A DNA stretch of 64,000 bases from JASGDN01 sp049841275 (GTDB lineage: Bacteria; Chloroflexota; Chloroflexia; Thermomicrobiales; UBA6265): positions 22,636 through 86,635 of the forward strand of contig JASGDN010000025.1 of NCBI GenBank assembly GCA_049841275.1, in the 5' to 3' direction. Shown in pieces: positions 34,153 to 42,005 of the stretch. Under the pieces are notes generated by a model. It saw only the letters and a list, made by a program, of their open reading frames with translations, was not told where the DNA came from and ran no database searches. The first letter of the stretch is position 1; each line of letters opens with the position of its first letter. The position numbers and the translations under genes are program-made.

Positions 34153-35082
34153 TCAGATGGCGATCCTATCGACCTCCCGGCCGGGAATGGGGCGGGAATC
34201 CCGTGCCGGCGAGGCAGTGCGACGCGCCCGGAGGCGCTGTCCCCGGAAGCCATGCTTCGGAGCCAGGAACATCGTCATCACAAACACCAGCGTCAGGGTG
34301 ACGACGATGCATCCCCCCGTAGATGCATTCAGGTGATAGCTCAGGAAGGCGCCGACGACGGAGGACGCGGCGCTGACCGCGGAGGCGATGACGAGCATCC
34401 GGTCGAAGCGGTCGGTCAGCATGAACGCGATCGCACCGGGGGTGATCAGCATCGACACGACCAGAATCACCCCGACCGTCTGGAATGCGCTGACGACGGT
34501 GAGCGCCAGCAGCACCAGCAGGAGCGACGAGAGGAAGGCCGGGTTCAGGCCGATCGAGCGGGCGTGGTTGACGTCGAAGCAGAAGAGCATGAGATCCCTT
34601 CGGAAGACGAAGCCGCCCAGGATCAGGGCAACCGCGCCGATCGCGAAGGTTTGCTGCATGTCGCTCGTCGTGATGCCCAGGATCGATCCCAGCAGGATAT
34701 GCGTGAAATGGACCGTGCTCACCACCTTCGTGACGAGGATGAGGCCGAGTGCGAAAAACCCGGTGAAGACGATGCCGATGGTCGCGTCCTCCTTGATCCT
34801 GGTATGCGCCCGGATGAAGGAGATGGATGCCACCGAGCAGATGCCGGCAATGAAGGCGCCGACGGCGAACGGGATGCCGACCACGTAGGCGAGGACGACC
34901 CCCGGCAGCACGGCGTGTGACAGCGCATCCCCGAGCAGCGACCATCCCTTCAATGTCACATAGCACGAAAGCACGGCGGAGACGACGCCAATGAAGGCGG
35001 AGACGAGGACGGCCCGGCGCATGAATTCGTATTGCATCGGGTCCGCGAACCACCGCCAGATCGTATCGAGGAGGTCCATCAT
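34153..35082 (-). CDS. Metal ABC transporter permease (Mn/Zn type)
   Basis: A 309-residue ABC-3 family permease with about 8-9 membrane helices: LSCYVTLKGWSLLGDALSHAVLPG near the N-terminus, a cytoplasmic loop, and MLITPGAIAFMLTDRFDRML near the C-terminus. It forms the channel for the SBP and ATPase genes of this operon. The ATG at 35082 overlaps the ATPase stop by four bases (ATGA). Confidence 0.93.
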   Translation of the reverse strand: MMDLLDTIWRWFADPMQYEFMRRAVLVSAFIGVVSAVLSCYVTLKGWSLLGDALSHAVLPGVVLAYVVGIPFAVGAFIAGICSVASISFIRAHTRIKEDATIGIVFTGFFALGLILVTKVVSTVHFTHILLGSILGITTSDMQQTFAIGAVALILGGFVFRRDLMLFCFDVNHARSIGLNPAFLSSLLLVLLALTVVSAFQTVGVILVVSMLITPGAIAFMLTDRFDRMLVIASAVSAASSVVGAFLSYHLNASTGGCIVVTLTLVFVMTMFLAPKHGFRGQRLRARRTASPARDSRPIPGREVDRIAI

Positions 35083-35882
35083 GATGCTTCCATAATGAGA
35101 ACGGGGGCGTCCGGATCGCGCTGGCCGGCCTGGATCACGGGGAGCGCCCCGCCGAATGTCCGCGTCAGGTTCGCGACGGTGAACGTCGTGTGGGTCGGAC
35201 CGGCGGCAACGACCGTGCCGTTGATGAGGGCGACCTGATCGCAGAAGTCCGCGACCGACCCGAGGTCGTGGGTGGAGATGAGAACGGTATGCTCCTCGGC
35301 ACGGAGATCCTTCAGGAGGTCGACGATGGCCGTCTGGGTCGTGGTGTCGACGCCGGCCAGCGGTTCGTCGAGCAGCATGACGGACCCCTGCTGGGCCAAC
35401 GCGCGGGCAAGGAACGCGCGCTTCCGTTGCCCGCCGGACAGCTCGCCGATCTGGCGGTCCCGGAAGGGCGTCATCTGGAGCCGCTCGATCGCCTCGTCGA
35501 CCACGCGCCGGTCTTTGGCGCTCGGGATGCGCCGGATACCCATGTATCCGTACCGTCCCATCATGACGACATCGGCGACGCTGACCGGGAAGTTCCAGTC
35601 GATGTCCTCCGACTGCGGCATGTACACGACCTGGTTCAGCCGTTGGGCCTGGCGGGGGGATCGTCCCCGGATGGACACGGTTCCCGATGCCATCGGGACC
35701 GTGCCCATCAGGACCTTGAACAGGGTCGACTTTCCTCCGCCGTTGACACCGATGAGTCCGCACAGGGAGCCGGCGCGCAACTCCAGGGAGGCGTCGTGCA
35801 GGGCAACGTTGCCGTTGGGATAGACGACGGTGGCATTCCGGACGGCAATGGCGGGCGGGTCGGGGTTCGTTGGCGCTGACAT
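35079..35882 (-). CDS. Metal ABC transporter ATPase (Mn/Zn type)
   Basis: A 267-residue ABC ATPase: Walker A GVNGGGKST, Q-loop VYMPQSEDIDW, signature LSGGQRKR, Walker B VMLLDEPLAGVD and the switch STHD. The Q-loop PQ(S/R)xxxDW pattern is usual for Mn/Zn-uptake ATPases. It powers the permease that starts at 35082. A short gap (14 bases) separates it from the binding protein. Confidence 0.95.
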   Translation of the reverse strand: MSAPTNPDPPAIAVRNATVVYPNGNVALHDASLELRAGSLCGLIGVNGGGKSTLFKVLMGTVPMASGTVSIRGRSPRQAQRLNQVVYMPQSEDIDWNFPVSVADVVMMGRYGYMGIRRIPSAKDRRVVDEAIERLQMTPFRDRQIGELSGGQRKRAFLARALAQQGSVMLLDEPLAGVDTTTQTAIVDLLKDLRAEEHTVLISTHDLGSVADFCDQVALINGTVVAAGPTHTTFTVANLTRTFGGALPVIQAGQRDPDAPVLIMEAS

Positions 35883-35896
35883 TGGACGCGCTCCTC

Positions 35897-36868
35897 TCAG
35901 GCGGCGGCCGTGGCCGCGTCCGGCGCGTGTCCGGTGAGCCCGGTGACGATCGTCACGGCATCGTATTCGAGCAGCTTCAGGTAGGTTGGGGCGTCGCCGT
36001 CCGCTTCGGTCAATGAATCGACGTAGAGGGAGCCGCCGAATCGCGCTCCGGTCTCGGCCGCCACCTCGTGCTGGGCATCGGCATTCACCGTGCTTTCGCA
36101 GAAGACCGCCGGGATCTGGTCCCCGGTGACGGTGTCGATGACCTTGGCGATCTGCTGGGGCGTGCCTTCGTTCTCCGCGTTGATCTCCCAGAGGTAGACC
36201 TCCTTCAGGCCGAAGTCCCGCGCCAGGTAGGAGAAGGCCCCTTCGCAGGTGACCAGGGCGCGCTGGTTCTCCGGCAGGGTGCTCAACTCGCTCTTGAGCG
36301 TGGTGTCGATTCCCATCAACGTGGCGGAATACGCTGCGGCGTTCGCGTTGTAGGTGTCCGCATTCGCCGGATCGAGCGCGACGAGCGCCTTCCGGATGTT
36401 CTCGACGTAGATCAGCCCGTTCTTCGGCGACATCCAGGCGTGCGGGTTCGGCTTGCCGTCGTACTCACCGCCGCTGATCTCGATCGGCTCGACGCCGTCC
36501 GAGACGACGACGGAGGGAACGTCCTTGACCTGCGAGAAGAACTTGTCGAACCAGCGTTCGAGCCCGAGCCCATTGACCAGCACGAGGTCAGCGCTCTGCG
36601 CCTTGACGATGTCATCGGGGGCCGGCTCGTAGTCGTGGATTTCGGCGCCTGGGCGGGTGATGGATTCGACATCGACCTTGTCGCCGCCGACGTTCTGGGC
36701 GATGTCCTGCAGGATGGTGAAGGTGGTGAGGACCTTGAGCTTGGCGGGAGTGTCGTCCGCGGCGACGCTTCGGCTGAGCCCCAGCCCGCCGATACCGCTG
36801 GCAAAGAGCAGGAACGCCAACACCGCCGATATCGTCAGCGTTCGTCTGGAATGGTGTGTGTGTGTCAT
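35897..36868 (-). CDS. Metal ABC substrate-binding protein, manganese-type ligand set
   Basis: A 323-residue cluster A-I binding protein with an N-terminal signal (hydrophobic 12-32). The four metal ligands can be placed: His78 in EIHDYEP, His143 in NPHAWMSP, Glu209 in TCEGAF and Asp284 in YVDSL. A His-His-Glu-Asp set is that of PsaA/MntC manganese binders; zinc-type ZnuA has a third His in place of Glu. There is no His-rich loop. It is the first gene of the three-gene uptake operon with the dyad at 36913-36928 upstream. Confidence 0.92.
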   Translation of the reverse strand: MTHTHHSRRTLTISAVLAFLLFASGIGGLGLSRSVAADDTPAKLKVLTTFTILQDIAQNVGGDKVDVESITRPGAEIHDYEPAPDDIVKAQSADLVLVNGLGLERWFDKFFSQVKDVPSVVVSDGVEPIEISGGEYDGKPNPHAWMSPKNGLIYVENIRKALVALDPANADTYNANAAAYSATLMGIDTTLKSELSTLPENQRALVTCEGAFSYLARDFGLKEVYLWEINAENEGTPQQIAKVIDTVTGDQIPAVFCESTVNADAQHEVAAETGARFGGSLYVDSLTEADGDAPTYLKLLEYDAVTIVTGLTGHAPDAATAAA

Positions 36869-36912
36869 GACTGACCTCCCCGATCAGGATCGTAGTATTG
36901 AAAACACCGATA

Positions 36913-36928
36913 ATTAGTTTTGGCTAAT
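36913..36928 (-). promoter_or_regulatory. DtxR/MntR-like operator upstream of the Mn-uptake operon
   Basis: The dyad ATTAG-TTTTGG-CTAAT lies 44 bases before the binding-protein start, with a further CTAAT half-site just beyond (CCTAATC). Its half-sites resemble the TTAG...CTAA core of DtxR/IdeR/MntR boxes. With the Mn-type ligand set downstream, this suggests repression by metal excess. No such regulator gene is in the window. Confidence 0.6.
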
Positions 36929-37266
36929 CCTAATCAGTGTGGTCGGAACACGGCAAGGCCCAGGCTGCAGGTTGTGTAGCAGTTCATGATCGATACGCTG
37001 TCTCAGATGGAATCCGGATGGACCGTGCGTGTTCAGGACGCGACGGGTCTACCGCCGAGAGATGGCCATCATACGCCGTAGATGCGGCCCTCGCAGCTGC
37101 GGTCGGTGGCCGCCCGGCGCATTGCGGCGGGACTTCGGACCACACGCGGTCGACCATGCGCATTGCGGCGAGGCTTCGGGCCGACATCCTTCGTCCTTCG
37201 GCCGGCTCGGTGGACTGCCCAGCCTACCCTGGCATGCAGCGAGGTCAACCGTCACACATCATCCCA

Positions 37267-37486
37267 TGTCATGCTGAACCCTTCGGCTTCGCTCAGGATA
37301 AACTCCGTGAAGCACCCCCGTGCGAAGCACAATCGACCGGAGGTCGATATCCAGAGAGCGAACTTCTCGGATCGCGTGTCTGCCCGGAGAGCCCTGATTG
37401 GCACGGATTGACCCATGCAATCACCGGTTTTCCGGCTGCGCCGGAAGTGCTTCGCACGGGGGTTCTTCGCTTCGCTCAGAATGACA
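37267..37486. repeat. Intergenic palindromic dispersed repeat, copy 2
   Basis: Same family as 10465-10653: the left arm begins TGTCATGCTGAACCC, with CACCCCCGTGCGAAGCACAATCGACCGGAGGTCGATATCC inside it, and the right arm is its approximate inverse (CGCACGGGGGTTCTTCGCTT...AATGACA). This copy has an extra 20-odd bases in the left arm. A short related piece (GTCCTGAGCGCGGTCGAAGGAC) follows near 37626. The whole gap 36869-37758 has no gene I can support; it holds this repeat and the operator above. Confidence 0.7.
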
Positions 37487-37758
37487 GGGGAGGATGAGTG
37501 CGGCTGATCTCTGTATATGCCAGGTTCGGCTGGACGATGTCCTGAGCCGGTGGTTGAACAGGACGCTTCTGGTGGGATGCTCGCGATACGTCGCGTTCGT
37601 GTGGAGGGGCCGACCGGGAAGCCTGTCCTGAGCGCGGTCGAAGGACGAAGGGCGCCGGTTCGCAAAACGGCAGCAACGCGCCTTGCATGTCGATGGCGTA
37701 GCTCGTAGCCTGCCCGCACATGCCGTCCCGCCGCCGTCTCACCGGAGCGATCTCGCCG

Positions 37759-38766
37759 ATGCCTGCCACCGAATCCATGTCCTCGTCCGTGTGCCGCCCG
37801 CATCCCCTTGCCGCCTGGCGGAATCCCGGCCGCTTCTGGAAAGGCAACCTGCACACGCATTCGACGCGCTCCGATGGCGGTCTTTCGCCCGAGGCGATCA
37901 GCGCGGCCTATCGCGAACGCGGCTACGACTTCTACGCGCTGACCGATCACTTCCTCCCGGAGACGCATTTCCGGAAGAGCGCCGATCCGGTCAGCTTCAT
38001 CGTGGTGAGCGATACGCGTGCCTTCCGGACGGAAGGCTTCACGACGATCCTCGGCGCGGAACTGCACGGGCCGTGCATGGCGAATGGCGACCTCTGGCAC
38101 ATCCTTGCCGTCGGCCTGCCCCTCGACTTCCCGCGCCTGGGTGAGAACGAGACCGGGCTGGAGATCGCCCGCCGTGCGCTCGATGCCGGAGCCTATGTCG
38201 CGATCGCGCATCCGGCCTGGAGCCTGCTGCCGATGGACGATGCGCGGGAGGCCGCGGCCTTTGCGCACGCGGTGGAGGTCTACAACCACGGCAGCCTGGG
38301 CGAGGTCGACCGTGGGGATAGCTGGCACTGCCTCGACCTGCTCTCGCAGGAGGGATTCCGGCTCACGGCCTGCGCGACCGACGATGCGCACATCGAGTTC
38401 CCGGACTATCCCGACTCGTGGACGGCGGATGCCTTCGGCGGCTGGGTGCAGGTGAAGGCGGAATCGCTCGATCCGGACGCGCTGCTGGCGGCGTTGAAGG
38501 CCGGAGCCTATTACTCGTCCACGGGGCCGCGCATCCACGACGTGACCGTGGATGACGATCACCTGGTCGTGCAGTGTGACCCAGCCGTGCAGGTCTTCGC
38601 GACCGGGCGTGGGGCGCGGAACGTCCGCGTGCGCGGTGGCGATGTGACGCAGGCAGCCTTCCCGTTGGAGCGCTTTCGTGACGGCGGCTTCATGCGCGTG
38701 ACGGTTGTCGGGGAGGACGGCGGCCGCGCCTGGACGTACCCGATCTGGCTGGACGAGCTGGGGTAG
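37759..38766 (+). CDS. PHP-domain phosphoesterase-like protein
   Basis: A 335-residue PHP-superfamily protein. The N-terminal metal motif is NLHTHSTRSDG, with YDFYALTDHF, AHPAWSLL and ATDDAHIEF later as further metal ligands. Related CehA/McbA-type proteins cleave phosphate or carbamate esters; the substrate here is unknown. The start is uncertain: 37759 has a GGAG about 10 bases upstream, while 37720 has nothing. The next gene begins 3 bases after its stop. Confidence 0.82.
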   Translation: MPATESMSSSVCRPHPLAAWRNPGRFWKGNLHTHSTRSDGGLSPEAISAAYRERGYDFYALTDHFLPETHFRKSADPVSFIVVSDTRAFRTEGFTTILGAELHGPCMANGDLWHILAVGLPLDFPRLGENETGLEIARRALDAGAYVAIAHPAWSLLPMDDAREAAAFAHAVEVYNHGSLGEVDRGDSWHCLDLLSQEGFRLTACATDDAHIEFPDYPDSWTADAFGGWVQVKAESLDPDALLAALKAGAYYSSTGPRIHDVTVDDDHLVVQCDPAVQVFATGRGARNVRVRGGDVTQAAFPLERFRDGGFMRVTVVGEDGGRAWTYPIWLDELG

Positions 38767-38769
38767 CCG

Positions 38770-39258
38770 ATGGATGCCGTCTCCATGTCCCTTCCCTCCG
38801 GATCGGCGAGGCATGCGACCCTGCACCGGGAGGAGTTCCACACGGCGCAGGGTCGGCAGGAGTTCGTCCTGCGCGACGATCAGGGGGGCGAGATCGCGCG
38901 CACCATCGATTTCGCGCCGACCGAGCCGGCGGCACGCGAACGCTTCGACTGGCTGATGTCGCTGTTGTCAGACTTGGGCTGGCAAGTGATCCAGGAGCCG
39001 AATGCCGCGTTCAGCGACCCTTGGTGGGCATTCCGGTTCGCCGTGCCGGATACCTCGCGGGCGCGGCTGGGACTCATGCAGGCAAAGGCGCTCGATGGGC
39101 GGCTTTCGCCCACGCCGTTTGCCCCCCGCGCCCGCATGAAGCAGGCGCAACGCCACTATCTGAGGATTGCGACGCTGCTCATCGTGTCGTGCGTGATGGT
39201 GAACGTCATCATCTGGGTGCTGTGGCTCATCTTCATGAAGGCGTTCCTGCCCCATTGA
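38770..39258 (+). CDS. Hypothetical protein with C-terminal membrane anchor
   Basis: A 162-residue protein. The first about 125 residues are soluble alpha/beta. The last 35 hold one hydrophobic helix (IATLLIVSCVMVNVIIWVLW) before a short tail, so it is probably tail-anchored in the membrane. It starts 3 bases past the PHP gene, so they are likely coupled. No family is recognised. Confidence 0.75.
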   Translation: MDAVSMSLPSGSARHATLHREEFHTAQGRQEFVLRDDQGGEIARTIDFAPTEPAARERFDWLMSLLSDLGWQVIQEPNAAFSDPWWAFRFAVPDTSRARLGLMQAKALDGRLSPTPFAPRARMKQAQRHYLRIATLLIVSCVMVNVIIWVLWLIFMKAFLPH

Positions 39259-39351
39259 AGTGGCTCCCTGGTCCCGGTCTCGCCGGATCGCAGGTACACT
39301 ATCGGCACGATCGTGTCGCACTGCACCTGTATTCGGAAAAGGAGATTCGCT

Positions 39352-40131
39352 GTGGCCGAGACCAGAACCGCCGTCGTCACCGGGGCCAGTTCCGGCATGG
39401 GGGCGGCAACCGTGCGCATGCTCCGCGAGCACGGCTGGGATGTCGTCGGGGTTGCCCGCCGCAAGGACCGTCTCGATGCCCTCGCGGAGGAGACTGGCGC
39501 CACGACGTTCGTCGCCGATGTCACCTCCGACGAGGATGTTGCGAACCTCGCCGCCTTCCTCAAGGAACGCGGCCCGGTCAATACGCTCGTCAACGTCGCC
39601 GGCGGTGCGATCGGTTCGGATTATGTCGAGAATGCACCACTCGACGCCTGGCGCGAGATGTACGAGACGAATGTGATCGGCATGGTGCGCGTCACGAAGG
39701 CGCTGTTGCCGCTCCTGCGCGAGGCGGCGCTGACGAAGCCGAACTCGGACATCCTCACTGTCTCCTCCACCGCCGGGCACATCGCCTACGAGGGCGGCGG
39801 CGGGTACACGGCGGCCAAGCACGGTACCACGGACATCGTCGAGACGCTGCGCCTGGAACTCGTAGGCGAGCCGATTCGTGTGATGGAGATCGCGCCGGGC
39901 ATGGTGCGGACGCCGGAATTCTCGCTCAACCGCTTCGGCGGCGACCAGGCGAAGGCGGACAAGGTCTACGAGAACGTGCAGGACGTGATCGACGAGACCG
40001 ACTGCGCGCGCGTCATGGTCGCCATGCTGGAGATGCCGACGCAGATCAACCTCGATCTCGTCGTCGTGCGTCCGCTCGCGCAGGCTGCGCAGTACAAGGT
40101 CCATCGCGGCCCACTGAAGCCCAAGCTGTAG
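39352..40131 (+). CDS. Short-chain dehydrogenase/reductase (SDR)
   Basis: A 259-residue classical SDR: glycine motif TGASSGMG at residues 10-17, NVAGG at 81-85, catalytic Ser139 and Tyr152-X3-Lys156 in YTAAK. It is an NAD(P)-dependent oxidoreductase of unknown substrate. The GTG at 39352 is chosen because AAAAGGAG sits 7 bases ahead; the ATG at 39313 has no site. It ends before a strong terminator at 40160. Confidence 0.9.
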   Translation: MAETRTAVVTGASSGMGAATVRMLREHGWDVVGVARRKDRLDALAEETGATTFVADVTSDEDVANLAAFLKERGPVNTLVNVAGGAIGSDYVENAPLDAWREMYETNVIGMVRVTKALLPLLREAALTKPNSDILTVSSTAGHIAYEGGGGYTAAKHGTTDIVETLRLELVGEPIRVMEIAPGMVRTPEFSLNRFGGDQAKADKVYENVQDVIDETDCARVMVAMLEMPTQINLDLVVVRPLAQAAQYKVHRGPLKPKL

Positions 40132-40159
40132 GCCTCGCGACCCATCGCGCGCCAATCCG

Positions 40160-40199
40160 CCGGGGAGATGGGCAGGTCCGATCCTGCCCATCTCCCCGG
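40160..40199 (+). terminator. Terminator after the SDR gene
   Basis: A 17-bp perfect stem, CCGGGGAGATGGGCAGG and its complement, with a 6-base loop, 28 bases past the SDR stop. Confidence 0.75.
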
Positions 40200-40270
40200 T
40201 TCGCGTCTGGTGGGGTGCGCGCAGGATGGTGCCTGACACGGAGCGCCGGCCTCTCCAACAGGAGGACACC

Positions 40271-40663
40271 ATGGCAGCGGCAAGCGATCACCTGACGGAT
40301 GTTCAGCTCGCGTACCTGGGGACGCAGCGTCTCGGGAGGCTAGCGACCGTCGACGCGAACGGCGCCCCACAGAACAATCCGGTTGGCTTCCGCGTGAACG
40401 CCGATGGCACGATCGATATCCCCGGCTTCGCGAACGAGACCACCCGGAAATGGCGGAACGTGGCGCGGAATCCGAACGTCGCATTCGTCGTGGACGACTA
40501 CGACCCGAACCCCTGGCGTGTGCGTTTCATGGAGATCCGTGGCATGGCCGAGCAGATTCCCGATCCCGCTCCGCAGCCCGGCCAACCGTCGAAGGCCCTC
40601 ATCCGTATCACCCCGAGGCAGGTCTTCGCCTATGGTCTCGATGGTGAGTCACCCCCGGACTAG
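40271..40663 (+). CDS. PPOX-class F420-dependent oxidoreductase family protein
   Basis: A 130-residue split-barrel flavin/F420-binding protein: LGRLATVDANGAPQNNPVGFR, IPGFANETTRKWRNVARNPNVAFVVDD and RFMEIRGMAE are the family pattern. It should reduce or bind a deazaflavin cofactor; the substrate is unknown. AGGAGG precedes the ATG. A membrane-protein gene lies convergent 10 bases away. Confidence 0.87.
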   Translation: MAAASDHLTDVQLAYLGTQRLGRLATVDANGAPQNNPVGFRVNADGTIDIPGFANETTRKWRNVARNPNVAFVVDDYDPNPWRVRFMEIRGMAEQIPDPAPQPGQPSKALIRITPRQVFAYGLDGESPPD

Positions 40664-40672
40664 CGGGGCCGG

Positions 40673-40909
40673 TCATACCGTGGCGGAGGTTTCATGTGTC
40701 GAATCGTCCGGCTCAGCCGGGGGATCGGCCAGCGGCATAAGTGTCGTGGCCGGTTCCTCGCGGGCGACACTGGGTGTTGGCGCGGCCCGCTCATGCAGTT
40801 TGCGGGATCGCAGGATCGCCGCTCCGGCGACTCCGAGCACGCTGGCGCAGGCGGCGGGGATCATCCACCAGAGCGACCGTCCGTCGGTATCGTGGCTATC
40901 GTTCGGCAT
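40673..40909 (-). CDS. Small membrane protein of unknown function
   Basis: A 78-residue protein with one transmembrane helix near residues 13-34 (WWMIPAACASVLGVAGAAIL), a basic RSRK stop-transfer stretch and an acidic Pro-rich cytoplasmic tail. There is no homology I can name. GAGGAG is 6 bases before the ATG at 40909, which decides the start. Confidence 0.7.
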   Translation of the reverse strand: MPNDSHDTDGRSLWWMIPAACASVLGVAGAAILRSRKLHERAAPTPSVAREEPATTLMPLADPPAEPDDSTHETSATV

Positions 40910-40932
40910 GGCGAACTCCTCGCATGAAACGG

Positions 40933-41811
40933 CTATGGGGCCTGGGCATCGTCGCGGCGGGCAACGATGCCTAGCCACGGCCCGGCCTGGTAGGGGTAGC
41001 CGGTGAAGCCATCCCACGTGGCGTCGATTCGCAGACCGGCCCGGGCAAAGACGGGCTGGACGGTCTCGGACGTGAAGTCCTGGAACCACATGCGGTAGGC
41101 CACCGCGCCGTCACGGTCGGCAACGAGGTAGTGGTCGCAGGCGATGTCGCCAGCATACGCCAGGTGTTCGGTCAGCACGAGGTGCGGATGCGGCCGCCAG
41201 AGTCCCTCCATGCTTGCTGCCCATTCCCGGATTGGCGTCTCTTCGTCTGGCAGGTGGGCGATCGGCGTGCTCAGGTCGCAGATGAAGACGCCTTCCGGGG
41301 TCAGCGCCTCCCGGATGCGGCGGAGCAGGTCGTGGCGGCTCGATGCGTCGATGGTGGAAATCTCGCCATATGCCTGAAGGATCAGGTCGTAGGTGGAGGG
41401 TTCGTCGAGCGTGAAGAAATCCTGCACCTGGTATGCGATGTCCATGCCTTCCGCCGTGGCACGATCGCGGGCGTGCGCGATGGAGACCGGGCTGATGTCG
41501 ATGCCGGTGACGATGCCGCCCGCCTGGTGGAGGAGTTCCGCGAAGCGGCCCGGTCCGCAGCCGAGGTCGAGCACGCGCATACCTGGCTTCAGGAGGGCAT
41601 TTGCCACGAAGGCGTCCACGCTCTCCTGCATCGTCTCCAGCGGCCGGCTTGCGGCCTCCACCGTGTCGTCGAGATGTGCGGCCAGGAGTTGCCGGGAGAT
41701 CCAGGGATCGTCCCAGAAGGGTGCTTCGCTGGGAGTGAACGGTTCCGGGCGAGTGTCCCGCGCGGCGATGGCGGCGATCAGGGAGTCGATCGGAGCGGAC
41801 GAGTCGGGCAT
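40933..41811 (-). CDS. Class I SAM-dependent methyltransferase
   Basis: A 292-residue methyltransferase. Motif I is VLDLGCGPGRFAELL, motif II/III GIDISPVSIAHARDRA, and post-motif residues include YDLILQAYGE. A long C-terminal part with a Trp-rich sheet follows. The methyl acceptor is unknown. The start at 41811 precedes the domain by about 70 residues; there is no clear ribosome site, so it is uncertain by a few codons. Confidence 0.87.
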   Translation of the reverse strand: MPDSSAPIDSLIAAIAARDTRPEPFTPSEAPFWDDPWISRQLLAAHLDDTVEAASRPLETMQESVDAFVANALLKPGMRVLDLGCGPGRFAELLHQAGGIVTGIDISPVSIAHARDRATAEGMDIAYQVQDFFTLDEPSTYDLILQAYGEISTIDASSRHDLLRRIREALTPEGVFICDLSTPIAHLPDEETPIREWAASMEGLWRPHPHLVLTEHLAYAGDIACDHYLVADRDGAVAYRMWFQDFTSETVQPVFARAGLRIDATWDGFTGYPYQAGPWLGIVARRDDAQAP

Positions 41812-41936
41812 TGGCGTCACATTCCGGGTGGCGGAGGGGCGAATGGGGAGCCGAAGACGCTCCCGCGACTGGCATCTTCGCATACCGGGCTTGGTTGTCG
41901 CTGCACGCTTCGTGATGTGTCAGTGGTGGAAGACGG

Positions 41937-41974
41937 CGAAGCCGGGACTGCTCACACGAGCAGTCCCGGCTTCG
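41937..41974 (-). terminator. Terminator of solute-binding protein copy 2
   Basis: A perfect 16-bp stem, CGAAGCCGGGACTGCT and its complement, around 6 bases, 32 bases past the stop at 42006. Confidence 0.8.
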
Positions 41975-42005
41975 TTCGTTCTGGCGACTGTGGGACCGCC
42001 GGATG

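Noticed and set aside
34153..35763. Open frame extending the metal permease by about 225 codons
   Set aside because: The extension overlaps the ATPase gene out of frame and has no similarity; the ATGA start at 35082 fits the family length.
36937..37497. Open frame of 186 codons in the gap upstream of the PHP gene
   Set aside because: It lies over the dispersed repeat, has repeat-derived composition and no ribosome site or motif.
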